DNA of 64,000 bases from the NCBI GenBank assembly GCA_011800155.1, contig CM022373.1, positions 620,001-684,000 of the forward strand, written 5' to 3'. Both the position numbers and the translations under genes were made by a program. Under the pieces are notes generated by a model. It saw nothing but the letters and a program-made list of their open reading frames with translations, did not search any database and was not told the origin of the DNA. Source of the stretch: Flammulina velutipes. Lineage: Eukaryota; Basidiomycota; Agaricomycetes; Agaricales; Physalacriaceae. This document shows positions 34,609 to 46,684 of this stretch, in pieces; position 1 is the first letter of the stretch; every line of letters begins with the position of its first letter.

Positions 34609-36533
34609 ATGGACGATGCAACAGAGCTTCAAAAGACTGGATTTTCTCCGACATTGTAAGCGGAGAACTTTGAGTTCGGTAGATACATACCATTGATCGC
34701 TTCAATCAGGACAAGCAGTACTGCTAGTACACATTATAGTGTGACAACGAGGCCAGCAACACCTATCCAGCATGAGGTCAATACCGCAGAGCCTCTCAAC
34801 GCATCGTCCCTTCCCCCAATGGTATGTTCGACTCTTTTCGATCGTATCACCCATCTCATCTATGCCCAGGATCGGGGATTCCATGCGTGGGCGTATCTTG
34901 TCAGCGCGTTTGCCGTAGAGCTTCTCGCTTGGTAGGAAAAAATCCTTCGTAAGAGACGAACTAACGCTTGAACAGGTCCTACCCCTTTTCTTACGGAGTC
35001 TTCCTTGAGCATTACGCCACACATGAATTTTCTCACGTTTCCACTTCTACCCTTACCCTGGTTGGATCGACGTCGACTGGGCTGATGTATTTCTCTTCTC
35101 TTATTCTTCTCCCGGCAATGAACCGCTACCCATGGCACAAGAAGACGATCATGTACTTGGGCGTTGTTTTATGCATGTCCGGGCTGATTGGGGCGGCGTT
35201 CGCAACAAAAGTGTGGCATCTTATCTTAACGCAGGGCGTACTTTATGCGTTAGGTGGAAGTAAGTTTCACTCGACTTGTATATGCTGATCTGATCTGATC
35301 TTCGAAAAAGGTATGCTCTATTTCCCCGTGATGACCTATATCTGGGAATGGTTCTCGGAGAAGAAAGGGCTGGTATGTCAATTTATTCGGTGTGTTGGAA
35401 TATGCTAATAGGGAAAATTAGGCAAGCGGAATCATTTTTTCGGGGACTGGTTCGTCTTCGAAATGGAACCGGGATGATATGATGACTGATTCAACGCAGG
35501 TGTGGGGGGCGTTGTTACGCCATTCATGGTTCAAGGTCTCCTTGATAAATATGGATCAAAAACTACCTTGTTGGCTCTGGTAGGTGGCAGGACTCCTCCA
35601 ATTCTATCGCCAACTGACGTTTTTCTCAAGGGACTCAGCTTTACGCTCATCCTACCTGCCTTCCCGTTCATAAAATCTAGGGCTCCCATATCTCGTGTAG
35701 TCCAAACCCGACCCATTGATACCCAATTCTTGCGATCCAGTCATTTCTGGATCCTCTTTACATCTAACGCGTTACAAGGTCTAGGGACGTTCCTTCCTAC
35801 GTTATATCTGCCAAGTACGTCTCCAGGCTATGTCTGACATCCAGTTGAACTTAATGCCTGTAGCCTTTGCTGCTGATCTCAAAATTGATCATGGAGGTAC
35901 ACTGGCGCTGTCTCTTATGAACGGTACTTTCGTCCATTTGCCAGTCCTGCCGCGCCATACCTAACCTCGATTCAAGGTGCTTCTGCGCCGGGCCTTATCG
36001 TTCTAGGATACCTCTCCGACCGCTTTGACCTACGGGCTTCAATCTTAATCTCTGCGGTTGGCTCTGGGCTATCTGTACTCCTCATTTGGGGTTTTGCGAC
36101 CTCTCTCGCACCCCTTCTCATCTTCGCAAGCATTTACGGCTTCCTCGCACCAAGTTGGTCCGCGTTATGGCCCCGCTTCGTCTCGAAGGTCGCTGGCGAC
36201 TCTGACCCAAGCGACTCTTCCACACTCATATGCATTTTCGTCGCGGGAAGAGGTATCGGGAACGTCCTATCGGCACCCATTGCCTCAGGACTTTTACATC
36301 CTTGGGCGGGGACCGGGAAGACGAACTTTCCGTATGGAACGGATGGATATGTACGTGTTTGTTTTACCCTCTGATTTGAACTCCTCCTTATAATATTTTA
36401 GGGACCTTTGATCTTGTTTACTGGCCTTATGCTGCTAAGCAGTACCATCGGGACATTGTATTCAACGTTTCAACGTCCTTCAATTCGCTTCCCGCGACGG
36501 TTTGCACGAAGGGCTTCCATATCTTGTCCTTGA
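34609..36533 (+). CDS. MFS transporter, monocarboxylate (MCT/SLC16-like) type
   Basis: Exon 1 (34609 to about 34659, MDDATELQKTGFSPTL) joins by a phase-2 intron to an exon ending at CCA ATG, then to DRGFHAWAYLVSAFAVELLAWSYPFSYGVFLEHY. That first-helix block corresponds to the D-G-G-W-G-W...F-G-V-F signature of monocarboxylate-type porters, although two Trp positions differ. Further helices include SGLIGAAFATKVWHLILTQGVLYALGG, YFPVMTYIWEWFSEKKGLASGIIFSGTG and ALSLMNGASAPGLIVLGYLSDRFD. The last exon ends SIRFPRRFARRASISCP. About ten exons and twelve helices. Substrate unknown; this subfamily in fungi is large and mostly uncharacterised. Confidence 0.85.
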
Positions 36534-36770
36534 TGTGGGGTATTGTTGCAGGACTCAGTAGCCAGTAGACAGTAAAATAAAGCGCCATAATGACAATGAT
36601 ATTATGTGGCGCCGTCATGCGGTTCGGCATAATCCGAATGCGTTTCAACGGCACCGATTCTTGACCAGTAACGGTGACTACGAACGTGTCAGGACTCAGT
36701 GGACGCTCTATATTGAGCATAATGGCTTCAAACAACCCGTACTCTCCTTGTGTTTTCCGACCTCAAAGGA

Positions 36771-39379
36771 ATGGACGCTACCTTGCTTTCCACCCGTGAT
36801 TCGCTCTGTCTCGTTGGTCCGCTGGTCGTTCATCTAGCAAATGAAGCTATCCAAAATTCTTCGCTCGTTCCGTCAGCGGAACTCCGCCAAACAGGATACA
36901 AAATTACTATTCTAAACAAGGAGGAAGCAGCCAAGATACCTAGGACGACCTGGAACAAAAAAGAAATCGATACACTGGACATCTATCCCTTGGGTGAGTC
37001 CTAGAATTATTATAATGTCTATCGTCTGCTAAGCTGCTGGATTGAAAGGTATCGGAGGAGACATCAACGAACACATTTATCATCTAGTCGTTGTATGGGC
37101 AGCCGGTCAAAGGTTTCGACGCGATCTCGGTCTTCCTCCCAAACATTTCCACATCACGTTGTCTTTGGAAGACGATCCCTCCACGGACAAGGGCATTCGG
37201 TCACTTCTACCTGAACAGTCTATACCGCATTCACCTCGTCTATTGGACCATCTCACCTATACACTTCATCTGTTTGGCGATTACGAGTTGGCGGAGAAAT
37301 ATTGCGTCGAGCTGGTCAAACTCACTCCGCATGAAGACCGAGGGTTTTTACGCTTGGCCGATGCGGCAAATTGCCAACGCAAATTCAAGCTCGCGATGCT
37401 TTCGTATGCATGCGCTTGGGAAAATTCCGAGGATGACAAGGTCAAAAAGTACTGTAAGAAGAAACTTGTCGAATGTTCGCAGCATACGGAGTGGGAGCAC
37501 GCGTTTTTGGAGTACGAAATGAGCCAGATTCCAAAGACTGTGATACCCTTTCTAACACGTCCTTGGCCCATCCTTCCACGACGCGAATTGATGTCTGCTG
37601 GCATAATCCCGACACTCTCCTTGGCTCCACGCGAGCATATCTTCTTATTCCTGCCATCGACACCTACCGCATTCCATCAGCTACCTCGCTTTTTCAGATG
37701 GCTCATTCCTTTTCACTTCGCTATCATGTCCACCCCTCGATGCGAAGAAGACATCGCTCTTCTCGTGTCCATGGGTATCAAGCGTGTCTTGACTTTGACC
37801 GAGGAAGGGCCGCTCCCAGCGTCGTGGTTTGCCGGCAAACCCATTTCTAACACCTTCATCCCTGTGCCCAACTTTCGTCCTCCTTCCATCGAACAGATGA
37901 CAATCGTCACACGACTCTTTGAGGACCAGAACAATCTGCCTCTCTTGGTGCATTGTGGTGGAGGGAAGGGTCGGGCTGGAACCGTTGCAGCCTGCTACAT
38001 TGCGGCATACGGCTTCAACCTCCCCCACGAACAGGCATATCCAGAAATGCCCGCATCAGATGCTGTGGCCTCTCTTCGTCTCATCCGACCGGGAAGTATA
38101 GAAACATCGGAGCAAGAAAACTTTGTTTCCCGATGGTGTAGCACGATCTGGAAACAGCAATGTGTCCTCCCAGAGCTACCGTCAGAACCACAGCCGTGGC
38201 CTTTGGAGATCGTAGGAAACCTCACCAAGGACGCCGATCTCTTTATCCTAGTTGGCCTTCCTGGTTCAGGAAAGTCATGGCTTTCTCAGGCGCTGATGAA
38301 ACGCAACCGAAAGGCATGGTCTTGTATATCTCAGGATGAGGCTGGTAGCCGTTCAGTTTGCGAGAGTGCTATTGGGCACCAACCGACCACCAAGCACATC
38401 CTTTTGGATCGTTGTAATGTCTCCGTAAAGGATAGGATGGAATGGCTGAGACTTGCCGGTAACTGGGTATGCTCGCCCGTCTGTGTCTGGTTCGACTACG
38501 AAAGAGACCTGTGTCACTCGCGGGCTCAGCAGCGCACGAACCATCCTACTCTTCCTGCTGGTAACCGCGTGCGTCAGGCGGTGTCCCAAATGCACGAGCA
38601 GTTCGAAATGCCTTCGCTCGATGAGGGCTTCAAGGCGATAATGACTATTCGTTCATTTTCTGCCTGTGAGGAGCTCGTGGACTTGCTCTGCCCACCTATT
38701 GGCATTCTTAAATTCCCTCGCACGCCTCATCTCATCAATTTGGGCGGAGCGACCGTAGACGACATCATCCTGGACACCAGCCTCATACCAGGGCATGTCG
38801 TGATTACCGAGAAGGTCGATGGAGCGAATATGGGCTTCTCGCTCTCGCGCGATAGGACGAAGATTCTAGTCCAGAATAGATCACACATCGCATGCACAGT
38901 TCAAAAAGCTGGGTTATTGGTTGGAGCAACACCATGACGATCTAGTCAAGGTACTCAACCGGGACGAACACTTCGCGGGGCGGTACGTACTCTACGGGGA
39001 GTGGATGTACGCCACACATTCGATTGCATACACCCACCTTCCAGACCTGTTTATGGCCTTTGACCTTTATGATCGCGTTACTGGCCAGTTCGTCAGTCGC
39101 TCGGAGCTCGTGGCATTGTTGCAAGATACTGGCCTCGCAATCGTTCCCGTTATGTATGAAGGGGATATGCCATCTGAAGACGCCTTGAAGGATATGGTGC
39201 AGCGGACATCGTGTTTCTGGGATGGACGTGTCGAAGGTGTTTATGTGAAGGTTGAGAAAGGTGGGGTAGTGTTGTCGAGGATGAAGGTCGTACGAAGTGA
39301 TTTCATTCCTGGGAGTGATCATTGGTCGAAGGGTGCCCTCAGAATAAACGGACTGGTTGAATCGTCCAACTTTCTTTGA
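36771..39379 (+). CDS. Composite RNA-repair protein: 2H-like, helical, DSP phosphatase, P-loop kinase, RNA ligase
   Basis: Exon 1 (36771-36993) joins at a phase-1 intron to 37049 onward; about 850 residues. Parts in order: a 2H phosphoesterase-like region with HFHITLS near residue 107 (its first motif reads YKITIL, without His); a TPR-like helical stretch near 140-230; a dual-specificity phosphatase with HCGGGKGRAGT near 376; a P-loop kinase with GLPGSGKS near 477 and ILLDRCN; and an RNA-ligase nucleotidyltransferase with EKVDGAN near 663, YGEWMY, EGVYVKVE and a terminal KVVRSD. Together these could trim, rephosphorylate and seal RNA ends. The order differs from tRNA ligase Trl1 (ligase-kinase-phosphodiesterase). 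The coding sum is 3n+1: the frame shifts between 38887 and 38899, inside the ligase, with no usable intron. Confidence 0.8.
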
Positions 39380-39506
39380 GAGTTGTTGAGATGTCAGCTG
39401 GGTTCCTACAGTAGCATATTTCTGGTTTGAATTCGACGAGATTTCTCTGACTATGTAATCTAGTAGTCATGTGTGTGCGTGCATTGTCCTTCTTATCCAC
39501 ACCGTC

Positions 39507-40398
39507 ATGAGCGAGGCCCCAGTCGACATCCCATTGCCACCCAATACTCTGGAATGCGACGTATGCATGAATGACGAATGTAACGACGGAGAATCCTTCT
39601 CCGAGGAGGAAGCCAAAATCAAGTTGAAGCGATGCAGTGTGTGTAAAAACCAATTTTACTGTGTAAGTTCGAATCAACCATCCATAGTCAGTCGTCTATA
39701 TCAACCAGGTTTTCAGTCACAAAAATGTCAGAAGAAGGACTGGAAAGAGCACAAGTTCAACTGCTCACCTTTGAACGGGCCCACCGGCGGCATCTTGAAC
39801 AAATCGGTTGTAGCCATCGAAATCATGCGAATGACTGAGTTTCTAGCCGTCTGGGCTGATGATTTCAAGACTAGAGAAAAAGGAAGCACAGCCCCGTCTT
39901 TGAGCTCTGCTCTTCAAGAGAGTGTTCTACCAGGTAGATGATCGCAATGTGGCGTTTCATTAATTACCACTATAGCTAATTCCAATCTTTTGTTCAGCAT
40001 TACCCGGACAACTCGACGGAGACGCTATGCACCCGTACCCTTACAAGCCCAAGGATTCATCCAAGTTCATTTACCGGCTTCCCCTCACGCACCTCTGTCG
40101 CCTTTTCCTCACCGACTTGGTCACCAATCTTGATTCCGAGGGGAAGGATAAGCTATCAAAGTTCTTGTCGGGCGCTCAATTCCCTTCAGGATGGCCTCAG
40201 CCTTATGGGCCAAAAGTCGTCGCCCGACCTGCAGACCTAAGCCCCGGAGAATATGAAATGCTTCCTCAGATGATAGGCGTTTTTGCCATCGGTAGCGACG
40301 ACTCAGACCTGGGTGATTATGACTTTGATGAGGAGAGAAAGAATAGATGGGTCAATCTCAAGGTAGCGATGGATGGATTGTGGAACTTAAAGGCGTGA
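39507..40398 (+). CDS. MYND-type zinc finger protein
   Basis: Three exons. MSEAPVDIPLPPNTLECDVCMNDEC leads into a MYND finger: CDVC, then after a 21-residue acidic insertion CSVCKNQFYCSQKCQKKDWKEHKFNC. The first intron splits FYC from SQKC exactly inside the finger, at phase 0. The remaining 180 residues have no recognised domain (LPLTHLCRLFLTDLVTNLDSEGKD; acidic tail before VNLKVAMDGLWNLKA). MYND fingers bind proline-rich peptides, and fungal genomes have dozens of such genes with unknown partners. The insertion between the first two Cys pairs is longer than in most MYND fingers. The finger is certain; the function is not. Confidence 0.85.
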
Positions 40399-40439
40399 AG
40401 GGTGAATTTACAAATTTGATTGTTCAAAACATATGTCCG

Positions 40440-43400
40440 CTAGAACGCTAACGAGAAGGGTCCGTTCAGCGATGCATTTAAGGGGACCACTATAGTCCCC
40501 GACACGTCAGTAAAACCAGAAGTTCCATTGGACTGCACTGTCCCATTCCCACCCAAGAACCGCACTTGAGTAATCCGAAGGTCCGTGGCGTAGTCGAATG
40601 TCCCATTAGCGACAAGAAGGCCACTCGAATACGTGAAACTGATGAAGGACGTGCTCCCCTGGACCAGCGAAACCCCGTCGTCCAGATAGAGATTCCCACT
40701 AGCCGTGCCGTTTTTGCCAATAGCCACGACCAACTCAAAGTCCTTCTCCCTCAGCTCTGCGGTAGTTATGGCTGATTCTATCCTCAGCGGCACGATGGTC
40801 CCACCACGGATGTACACGGGGATGGAGGTGAAGTTGACATCGTTGAGAGTCACTTCGGATGCATTCCCAGTGATAGGAGCGTATGTCTTGAAGTCGTAGA
40901 AGATATCATCGGGGAGGTAGATGGTGACAGAGGTAGAGTTTTCTTCAGTTACCGGGGAGACCAAAATTGCATCACCGTAGAAGAACTGAAGATCAATGGG
41001 GTATGTGCTGGGGTCGGCCGGGTATTGGTACCATAAAGGCTGAAGTACAGGTGTCCCGTCGATGCTGGCTTGGTGGAATGCGGTGTAAATGTAGTCCAAC
41101 AAGCGGTAGCGTATGTCAATGACGTTGCGAGCGGCTTCAGCTACCAGATCCCAGCGATAGAACTCCTGGCTGATCGATGTATCCCCATTATGCTAAAAAA
41201 GGTATCAGAATGGGCATGTTTCGTTCAGTATTAAAGAGATTCCTCACATTTCTCATGAAAGGGTAGAAGGCTCCCAACATTGCCCAGCGTGCACATAGTG
41301 TCTCCGTCGTATTCCCTCCGAATCCACAGATGTCTGAACCAACCATGGGAACTTGGTAGATGGACGCGAAGCCGAGCATGCCTGCGATACTGAAACGATA
41401 GTGCTCCCATAGACTAAGGTTGTCTCCCAGCCACTTGCCAACCTTTGTCCCAGCACCGGCAAAGGTCGAACGAGTAATAACAAAGGTGCGCAGGCCCGGA
41501 CGCCTGTGTAGTAGAGCTTCACGAGTCGTTCCAGACATCATCGTGCCGTACAGATTGTGCGTATCGTACTCCGTCAAACCATTGGCATGAGTAGCGTTGG
41601 TCTGTAAAGATGGGTAAGAAAGAGAGGCGTAGTATCGATAGTTCCAGCTTACCCAGGCAGTCTTACTCGAGAGTGCACCACTGGGAGCAGCGTTCTCAAT
41701 TGCGTACTCAGGCGTTAAGAGATCTCGTTTGCGCCTCGTAGATGGTGTGGCATTCACAAAGATAGGTGTGTCGTGGTCTGGGGGCAAGGTTACCCGGGGA
41801 GGAGGGAGCGCCTGCTTCTGCGCCTGTTCATATGGGTTTTCACAAGGCAAGTCACAGAACTAAACAAGCGTGTGAATCTATCGTTCAGACCAAAAACATG
41901 CAATCACTCACATTCGCAGGCTCGTTCATATCGATCCAAGAGCCGTCGATATCCAGGCCATCTGTAGGGCTGTAGAAAATATCGAATTCAGTGTTCCAAT
42001 ACCTAGAAGAGATGAGTATGTCGTCGAATGGGTTACATGTGGAGCAGTACGCACTCTTGAATGTTAGGATGGAACCAATCTGTAGGGAAAGAGTAAGCGA
42101 TAGAACATCTAAGAGTACTATGCAGCGGTTTTACCAGGATACACTGATACACCTGTTTTTGCATTAGTCTTGCTCAATTGGAGCGATAGGTTTGAGAAAT
42201 ACCTGGCCAAACAAGTCCAATCGACGCGCTCCCGTTGGGATGCTTGACCCAGATGTCCATTTCTGTCCCACGGTCGTATGCTTCGTATCCCTCAGCAAGA
42301 GCCACAGCCGGGTCGGTCATCGTGACTACACATCACAAGGATCAGCTTCGATACTTGGCGAAGGTACAAGCATACTTACTGAATTGTTGATTATGCCCGT
42401 GCAAATAATCCACGATTTCGCGCATCCGATCCATGGGAAAGTACTCCGGATCCACCGTGAATATCCTACGCGAATCCATGTAGTCGATGTCAGCCCACAT
42501 CGTCTCTAGAGGGATATTCGCATCGGCATAGCTTGAAATGACACCAGCAATGTCAACGAAGTCTGATGAGCATACATATGCGTCAGCGAACGTGTGAAAA
42601 AGAGACTAGGTGCCGACCTGTGTAGTTGAAACGACACTGATGGAAGCCAAATGACCAGTAGGGAACCTCTGCTGGCGTTCCCACCACCTCGGCGTACTGC
42701 TTCGCCAGTTCGACGGGACTAGATTCACTTCCAGCCAGGAAGTAGAAATCTAGAACACCGCCGATGACGTTGTACTCGAGTGTGGCCCCGTCTGTATCGG
42801 TATCGTTGAGCTTGATGTCCATACCATTCGAGTTTAGAAGGAAGACTCCATGAGTGCCGGTTGTACGGTGCTCAAAGTAGATAGGGTGGTTTCCGTACAG
42901 GTTCGTGCCGACTGGAATACCATAGGAATCCCGCGACCACAAGGTACGCGTCGTGTTGTGCTCGGGTAGGCGGAACGACAGCGTATGCTCTCCTAATCCA
43001 TAGATGTTTGGATTGGAGGGTAAGGAAGTCTTGACTCGCAGGTACCGGGGCTCGAAGATAAGGGGATGCGAAGCGGTGGAGAAGAGCACTTCCGAGGTAG
43101 ATGTGCGATAGATGGAGAACGAGAAGGGGCTTTCCGTGTAATTGAACTGTATGGCAGCCGTGCGGGAAGACGCGTTCCCATCAGATTGAGGGCGCGGAAA
43201 CACGGCTTCGGGGACCTCATAGCGTTCGGCTGACGCGTCTGTGATTTTGAGGTGTATACGAGCGTCTGTCTCATATTCCACGTAAAGCGATAATTGCTCA
43301 ACGTCCGTTCCAAAGACAGAGCAGTTCCCAGCTAGAGAGAGACTCGCTGTGAAAACAGCGCCTTCAGTCTGTGGGTTTTCAAGTGTGTATCCAGAGCACG

Positions 43401-43482
43401 CATCCAAAATGGATGGGTCGACCCATTCGGCAGCGGACGAGTAGACCAGAGCAGCTAGTAGGAGACCGTCAAAGAGCAGCAT
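40440..43482 (-). CDS. Secreted GH31 alpha-glucosidase
   Basis: Multi-exon gene of about 900 residues. It begins with a signal peptide ([20 protein letters not shown]). The N-terminal beta-sandwich contains [17 protein letters not shown] and [11 protein letters not shown]. The catalytic barrel has [31 protein letters not shown], the nucleophile motif [31 protein letters not shown] and [20 protein letters not shown]. The C-terminus ([12 protein letters not shown]) is also typical. Many N-glycosylation sequons are present. Family GH31 enzymes of this layout release glucose from maltose, starch fragments and related alpha-glucans outside the cell. TATA-like sequence lies about 40 bp upstream of the start. 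The neighbouring P450 has no evident link. Confidence 0.95.
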
Positions 43483-43517
43483 GGTACGGCTCTCTTTCCT
43501 GGCATGGTCAAGTGGTT

Positions 43518-43526
43518 CTTATATAG
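43518..43526 (-). promoter_or_regulatory. TATA-like element upstream of GH31 gene
   Basis: On the minus strand CTATATAAG ends about 36 bp upstream of the alpha-glucosidase ATG at 43482. The position suits a TATA box with a short leader. Assigned by sequence and spacing only. Confidence 0.4.
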
Positions 43527-43628
43527 CCGTCGTTTAGCCTTCGTCATTCCTGAGCAGCTGACCGGCTCCGACGGTGACCACGGGGTAGGGTGCCGCATGT
43601 TCGCGTCAAGGGTGTCGAAAATTCAATT

Positions 43629-45686
43629 TTATTGGACGAGCTCTTCCGCCTTCTTGGTGCGGGGTGTTAGAGAATATACAAAAGGATTTATGACGCTAAT
43701 TACAACAGTTAGTGTCGCCCACAATCGATAAATATTAGATGGTCGAAATCTCACCTCGTCGCGCCGTACGTATGGCTGACCTCTGGTGTAATCTCAATAC
43801 CATTCACATCCTTCGCCTTGTGGATATCACAGGTAGCTAACACGACCGCTATAGCAATCCAAAGACTATTTTCTCCCATGTATCGACCAGGACAGACTCT
43901 TCGTCCGAAGCCATATGGGTGAATCCATGGCTCCTCGGGTCCGCCCTTGGCTCTGGGGACGTATCGGGACGGGTTGAATGCAGTGGCATTTTTGTGAATC
44001 TCTTCGTTCAGTGTCATTCCGCTGGAGAAGACTTCTAACGATATTGATGAAATTAGAGGCAAAGTTGACATACCGAACGTTGGGGAATACGAGGGTACCT
44101 TCGGGTATGAACATACCGCGATAGATGTCGTCTTCTGTTGTTAGATGAGGAAGGGCTGCGCAAGTTGCGAGTTAGTGAGAGATACTCTCCCTACGTAGAT
44201 TGACATACCCATAGGCATGACGGGTTGCCAGCTGCCGTATCTCGTATGAGAATAACAGAGGAATGAACGGGTATAGGACGCACCGAATTGTTTCTTGTAC
44301 GATATAATCTATATATGGAAGATTCTCTCTATCATCCAGACTGGGAAGACGATCTGAACCAATAACGGAATCAATATCTGCCTGGGCTTTACGTTGGAAT
44401 TCCGGATGCAGAACCATGGCAAGGAGGAAAACTGCGAGTGTACCATAAGTCTGTACATGTTAATCTTACAATGCGAGTCGAAGATAGAATCGATTCTTAC
44501 TGTCTCTGAAGCTGCGAGGTACGACATCCCAGCAGCCTGTTTGATATGCTCTAGGTATTCTTGTTGTTCAGCTTCGGGCATGTCTGGATCCATGTCGGCC
44601 AAATGGCCAGAGACGAATGAAGGCAAAGCAGCATTCTGGGACTGGTAGAGTGAATAAATATATCGTGTTCTTAGGATCGAAGATGCTATGTCTTACCAGT
44701 TGCTTCCTGACGTGTTCAAACGGGTATGTGATGAACCTCCGTGTACATTCCTTCCCTTCACGGGCGAACTTGGCGTATGATGAGAAAGGGAGCCAGTCAG
44801 GTAAGTCGAGCACTAGGACGATTTAGGGCGAGTTTGGCCTCACATTGCCAGAAGAACGACTTACACCAAGGTAGAAATTCTGCAGGTGACATCGCTACAG
44901 GACCCGATTTATGTATGATTTCCATGAAATCGCTTGTGAGCTTGAGCATCGGATCGTCATCTTCCACGATATGATATCCATAAACAACTTGGAACACGGT
45001 AGAAGTCACAAATCTAGAAAACATCAGTTCGGAAATTATACGGAGCAGAAATGTGGCCCAATCCTGACCGTTGGAAGATCGCATCATAGTCCATAGGATT
45101 CTTCATCAGGTTCCTGGCCACCACTATCGCCTCCCTCGTCTGGTAATCCACGAACTTCAGGCTGTCCTGGCGGCTGAAATACTGCTGGAAGAGCTTTCGG
45201 TGCAGGAAAAAGTCCTTGCCGTACGGGAGGCATGCGAGGGCGCGATTCCAGCCCATCCTGTCGCCCTTAATTGAACAAGGGGATCTGTTGATTACTTTTG
45301 GACGAACCTGTCGAAGACCACGATCCCTGGCCGGCTGCTGTACTTGGTACTTCTCTTATCGAGAAGGTCGGTGGCCGCCTCCAGCGAGTCTAGGACCAAC
45401 ATCTTTCGACCAAGGACTTCGAGATACATCACGTCGCCTAGAACGTACTCGGTTAATAGCCTGGAATGTTGACAAGATATCGCTACACACCATAAGTCTT
45501 GGCCCATTCATGAAATGTTTCTGGCTGTAGAACGGTTGGTACAACGCGTAGGTTTCCGATAATGGGATCTCTTGGAGGGCCTGGAGGGAGTGGTAAGCCA
45601 TTCTTGGCTTTATTGCGGGGTCGGTTGAGGAGAAAGACGAAGAAAAGGAGAGTAGCAGGTATAAAGAAGAGTGAGGGGAGGGACAT
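43629..45686 (-). CDS. Cytochrome P450 monooxygenase
   Basis: About ten exons, roughly 510 residues. It starts with a membrane anchor (MSLPSLFFIPATLLFFVFLL), then a basic patch and the hinge LPLPPGPPRDPIIGN. The I-helix reads AAGMSYLAASETTYGTL, where the usual A-G-x-D/E-T is AASET. The ExxR motif is ETIR, and the haem-binding loop is YGFGRRVCPGRYM with the Cys ligand. The last coding exon (43629 onward) was added from a phase-2 splice at 43755 and ends TKKAEELVQ. The protein is ER-bound and needs a P450 reductase. Sequence style resembles the large CYP64/OrdA-like group of Agaricomycetes; substrate unknown. No biosynthetic core gene is adjacent. Confidence 0.92.
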
Positions 45687-46684
45687 GGTACGCGGGAAGG
45701 CGAATTCCTTCAGCTTCTAGTCTTTATAAATAGCGGTTACGGCCTAAGACATTCCGGGAGTGTCATATGGAGCTGTCGATTTTCGAAGGGGTGGCCAAAG
45801 GACCGTGTACTGATGATTGCCTGATGGGCCACACAAAGACCACACAATTCTTGACGCGCTGCCTAGTCATTCCGCGCGCCTCAAAAGGTGTCAAAAAGCC
45901 ATATCAGCACGATGATTCGAGAGCTGCGCCCGTCTGCTGTTGGGAAGCGTCTGTATTTTCCGAGTCGGTGGTGGTCAACTTCGACGATTAAATTGATCCG
46001 GGACGGGAATCAATAATGCGGCTTCGATTACATAATTCCGCTTTGAAACTCAGAGGCAGCGAATTGTTGAAGGGTAAAGGCGTCAACAAGGAAATCAAGC
46101 TGGTTCCAATCATAGAAAGTCGGGCTCCACGTCGCCAAGTGCTTATACACGCCATCGTAGTCGCCCCGGATGCTTCGTGATAGTCTGAAGGCACGTCAAT
46201 ACAACGTGAATTTCAAAATCAATACAAACCCAACTCCAATGAAGTATAGCCATCGCAATGCACAAGGAGAGAGAGAGAGAGAGCGAGTACGGGTGTATCT
46301 CAACGACCCACCACAGGTTAGTAGAACAAAGCGAAAGGAGGATGTGGGGTGGAGGAAAAGAAAACAACATTGCTTGCCGCTCAACGAAAGTTGAACTCGT
46401 GGTGGCAAACTAATCCATCCATGTCACCATGCATGCGCTCCAAACCGTCTGCTATGAGATATAAGTGACTGGATCCAGTGTATGAACCCATCACGTACCT
46501 GTTTGCAATGGCAAGCCAATCCACTCATAATAAAGCAGCAATCAAAAAGAGTCTAAGCTACACTCAAAAACGGTAACATTGCAAATGCTAGGCATACAAA
46601 TGCGTTGATAGATAATTCTTAAAAGCACAGAGAGGAACATTCACCACGAAAGAAGCGAATAAATATGGCGAAAAGGTCGTCTGC
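45687..46684. other. Intergenic about 1 kb with a GA microsatellite, no gene seen
   Basis: Holds the P450 promoter at its left (TATTTATAAA on the minus strand about 35-45 bp from the ATG) and the 3' end of the APSES gene at its right. Open frames are short and lack splice context. Confidence 0.5.
46266..46286. repeat. (GA)n microsatellite
   Basis: About nine GA units, GGAGAGAGAGAGAGAGAGCG, in the gap between the P450 and the APSES factor gene. Confidence 0.9.

Noticed and set aside
36771..39379. Identity as the tRNA ligase Trl1
   Set aside because: Trl1 has ligase first, then kinase and phosphodiesterase. Here the phosphatase and kinase precede the ligase, and the start of the protein does not resemble Trl1.
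40440..45686. GH31 glucosidase plus P450 as part of a biosynthetic cluster
   Set aside because: There is no polyketide synthase, NRPS, terpene cyclase or cluster regulator nearby. The pair is better read as ordinary neighbours.
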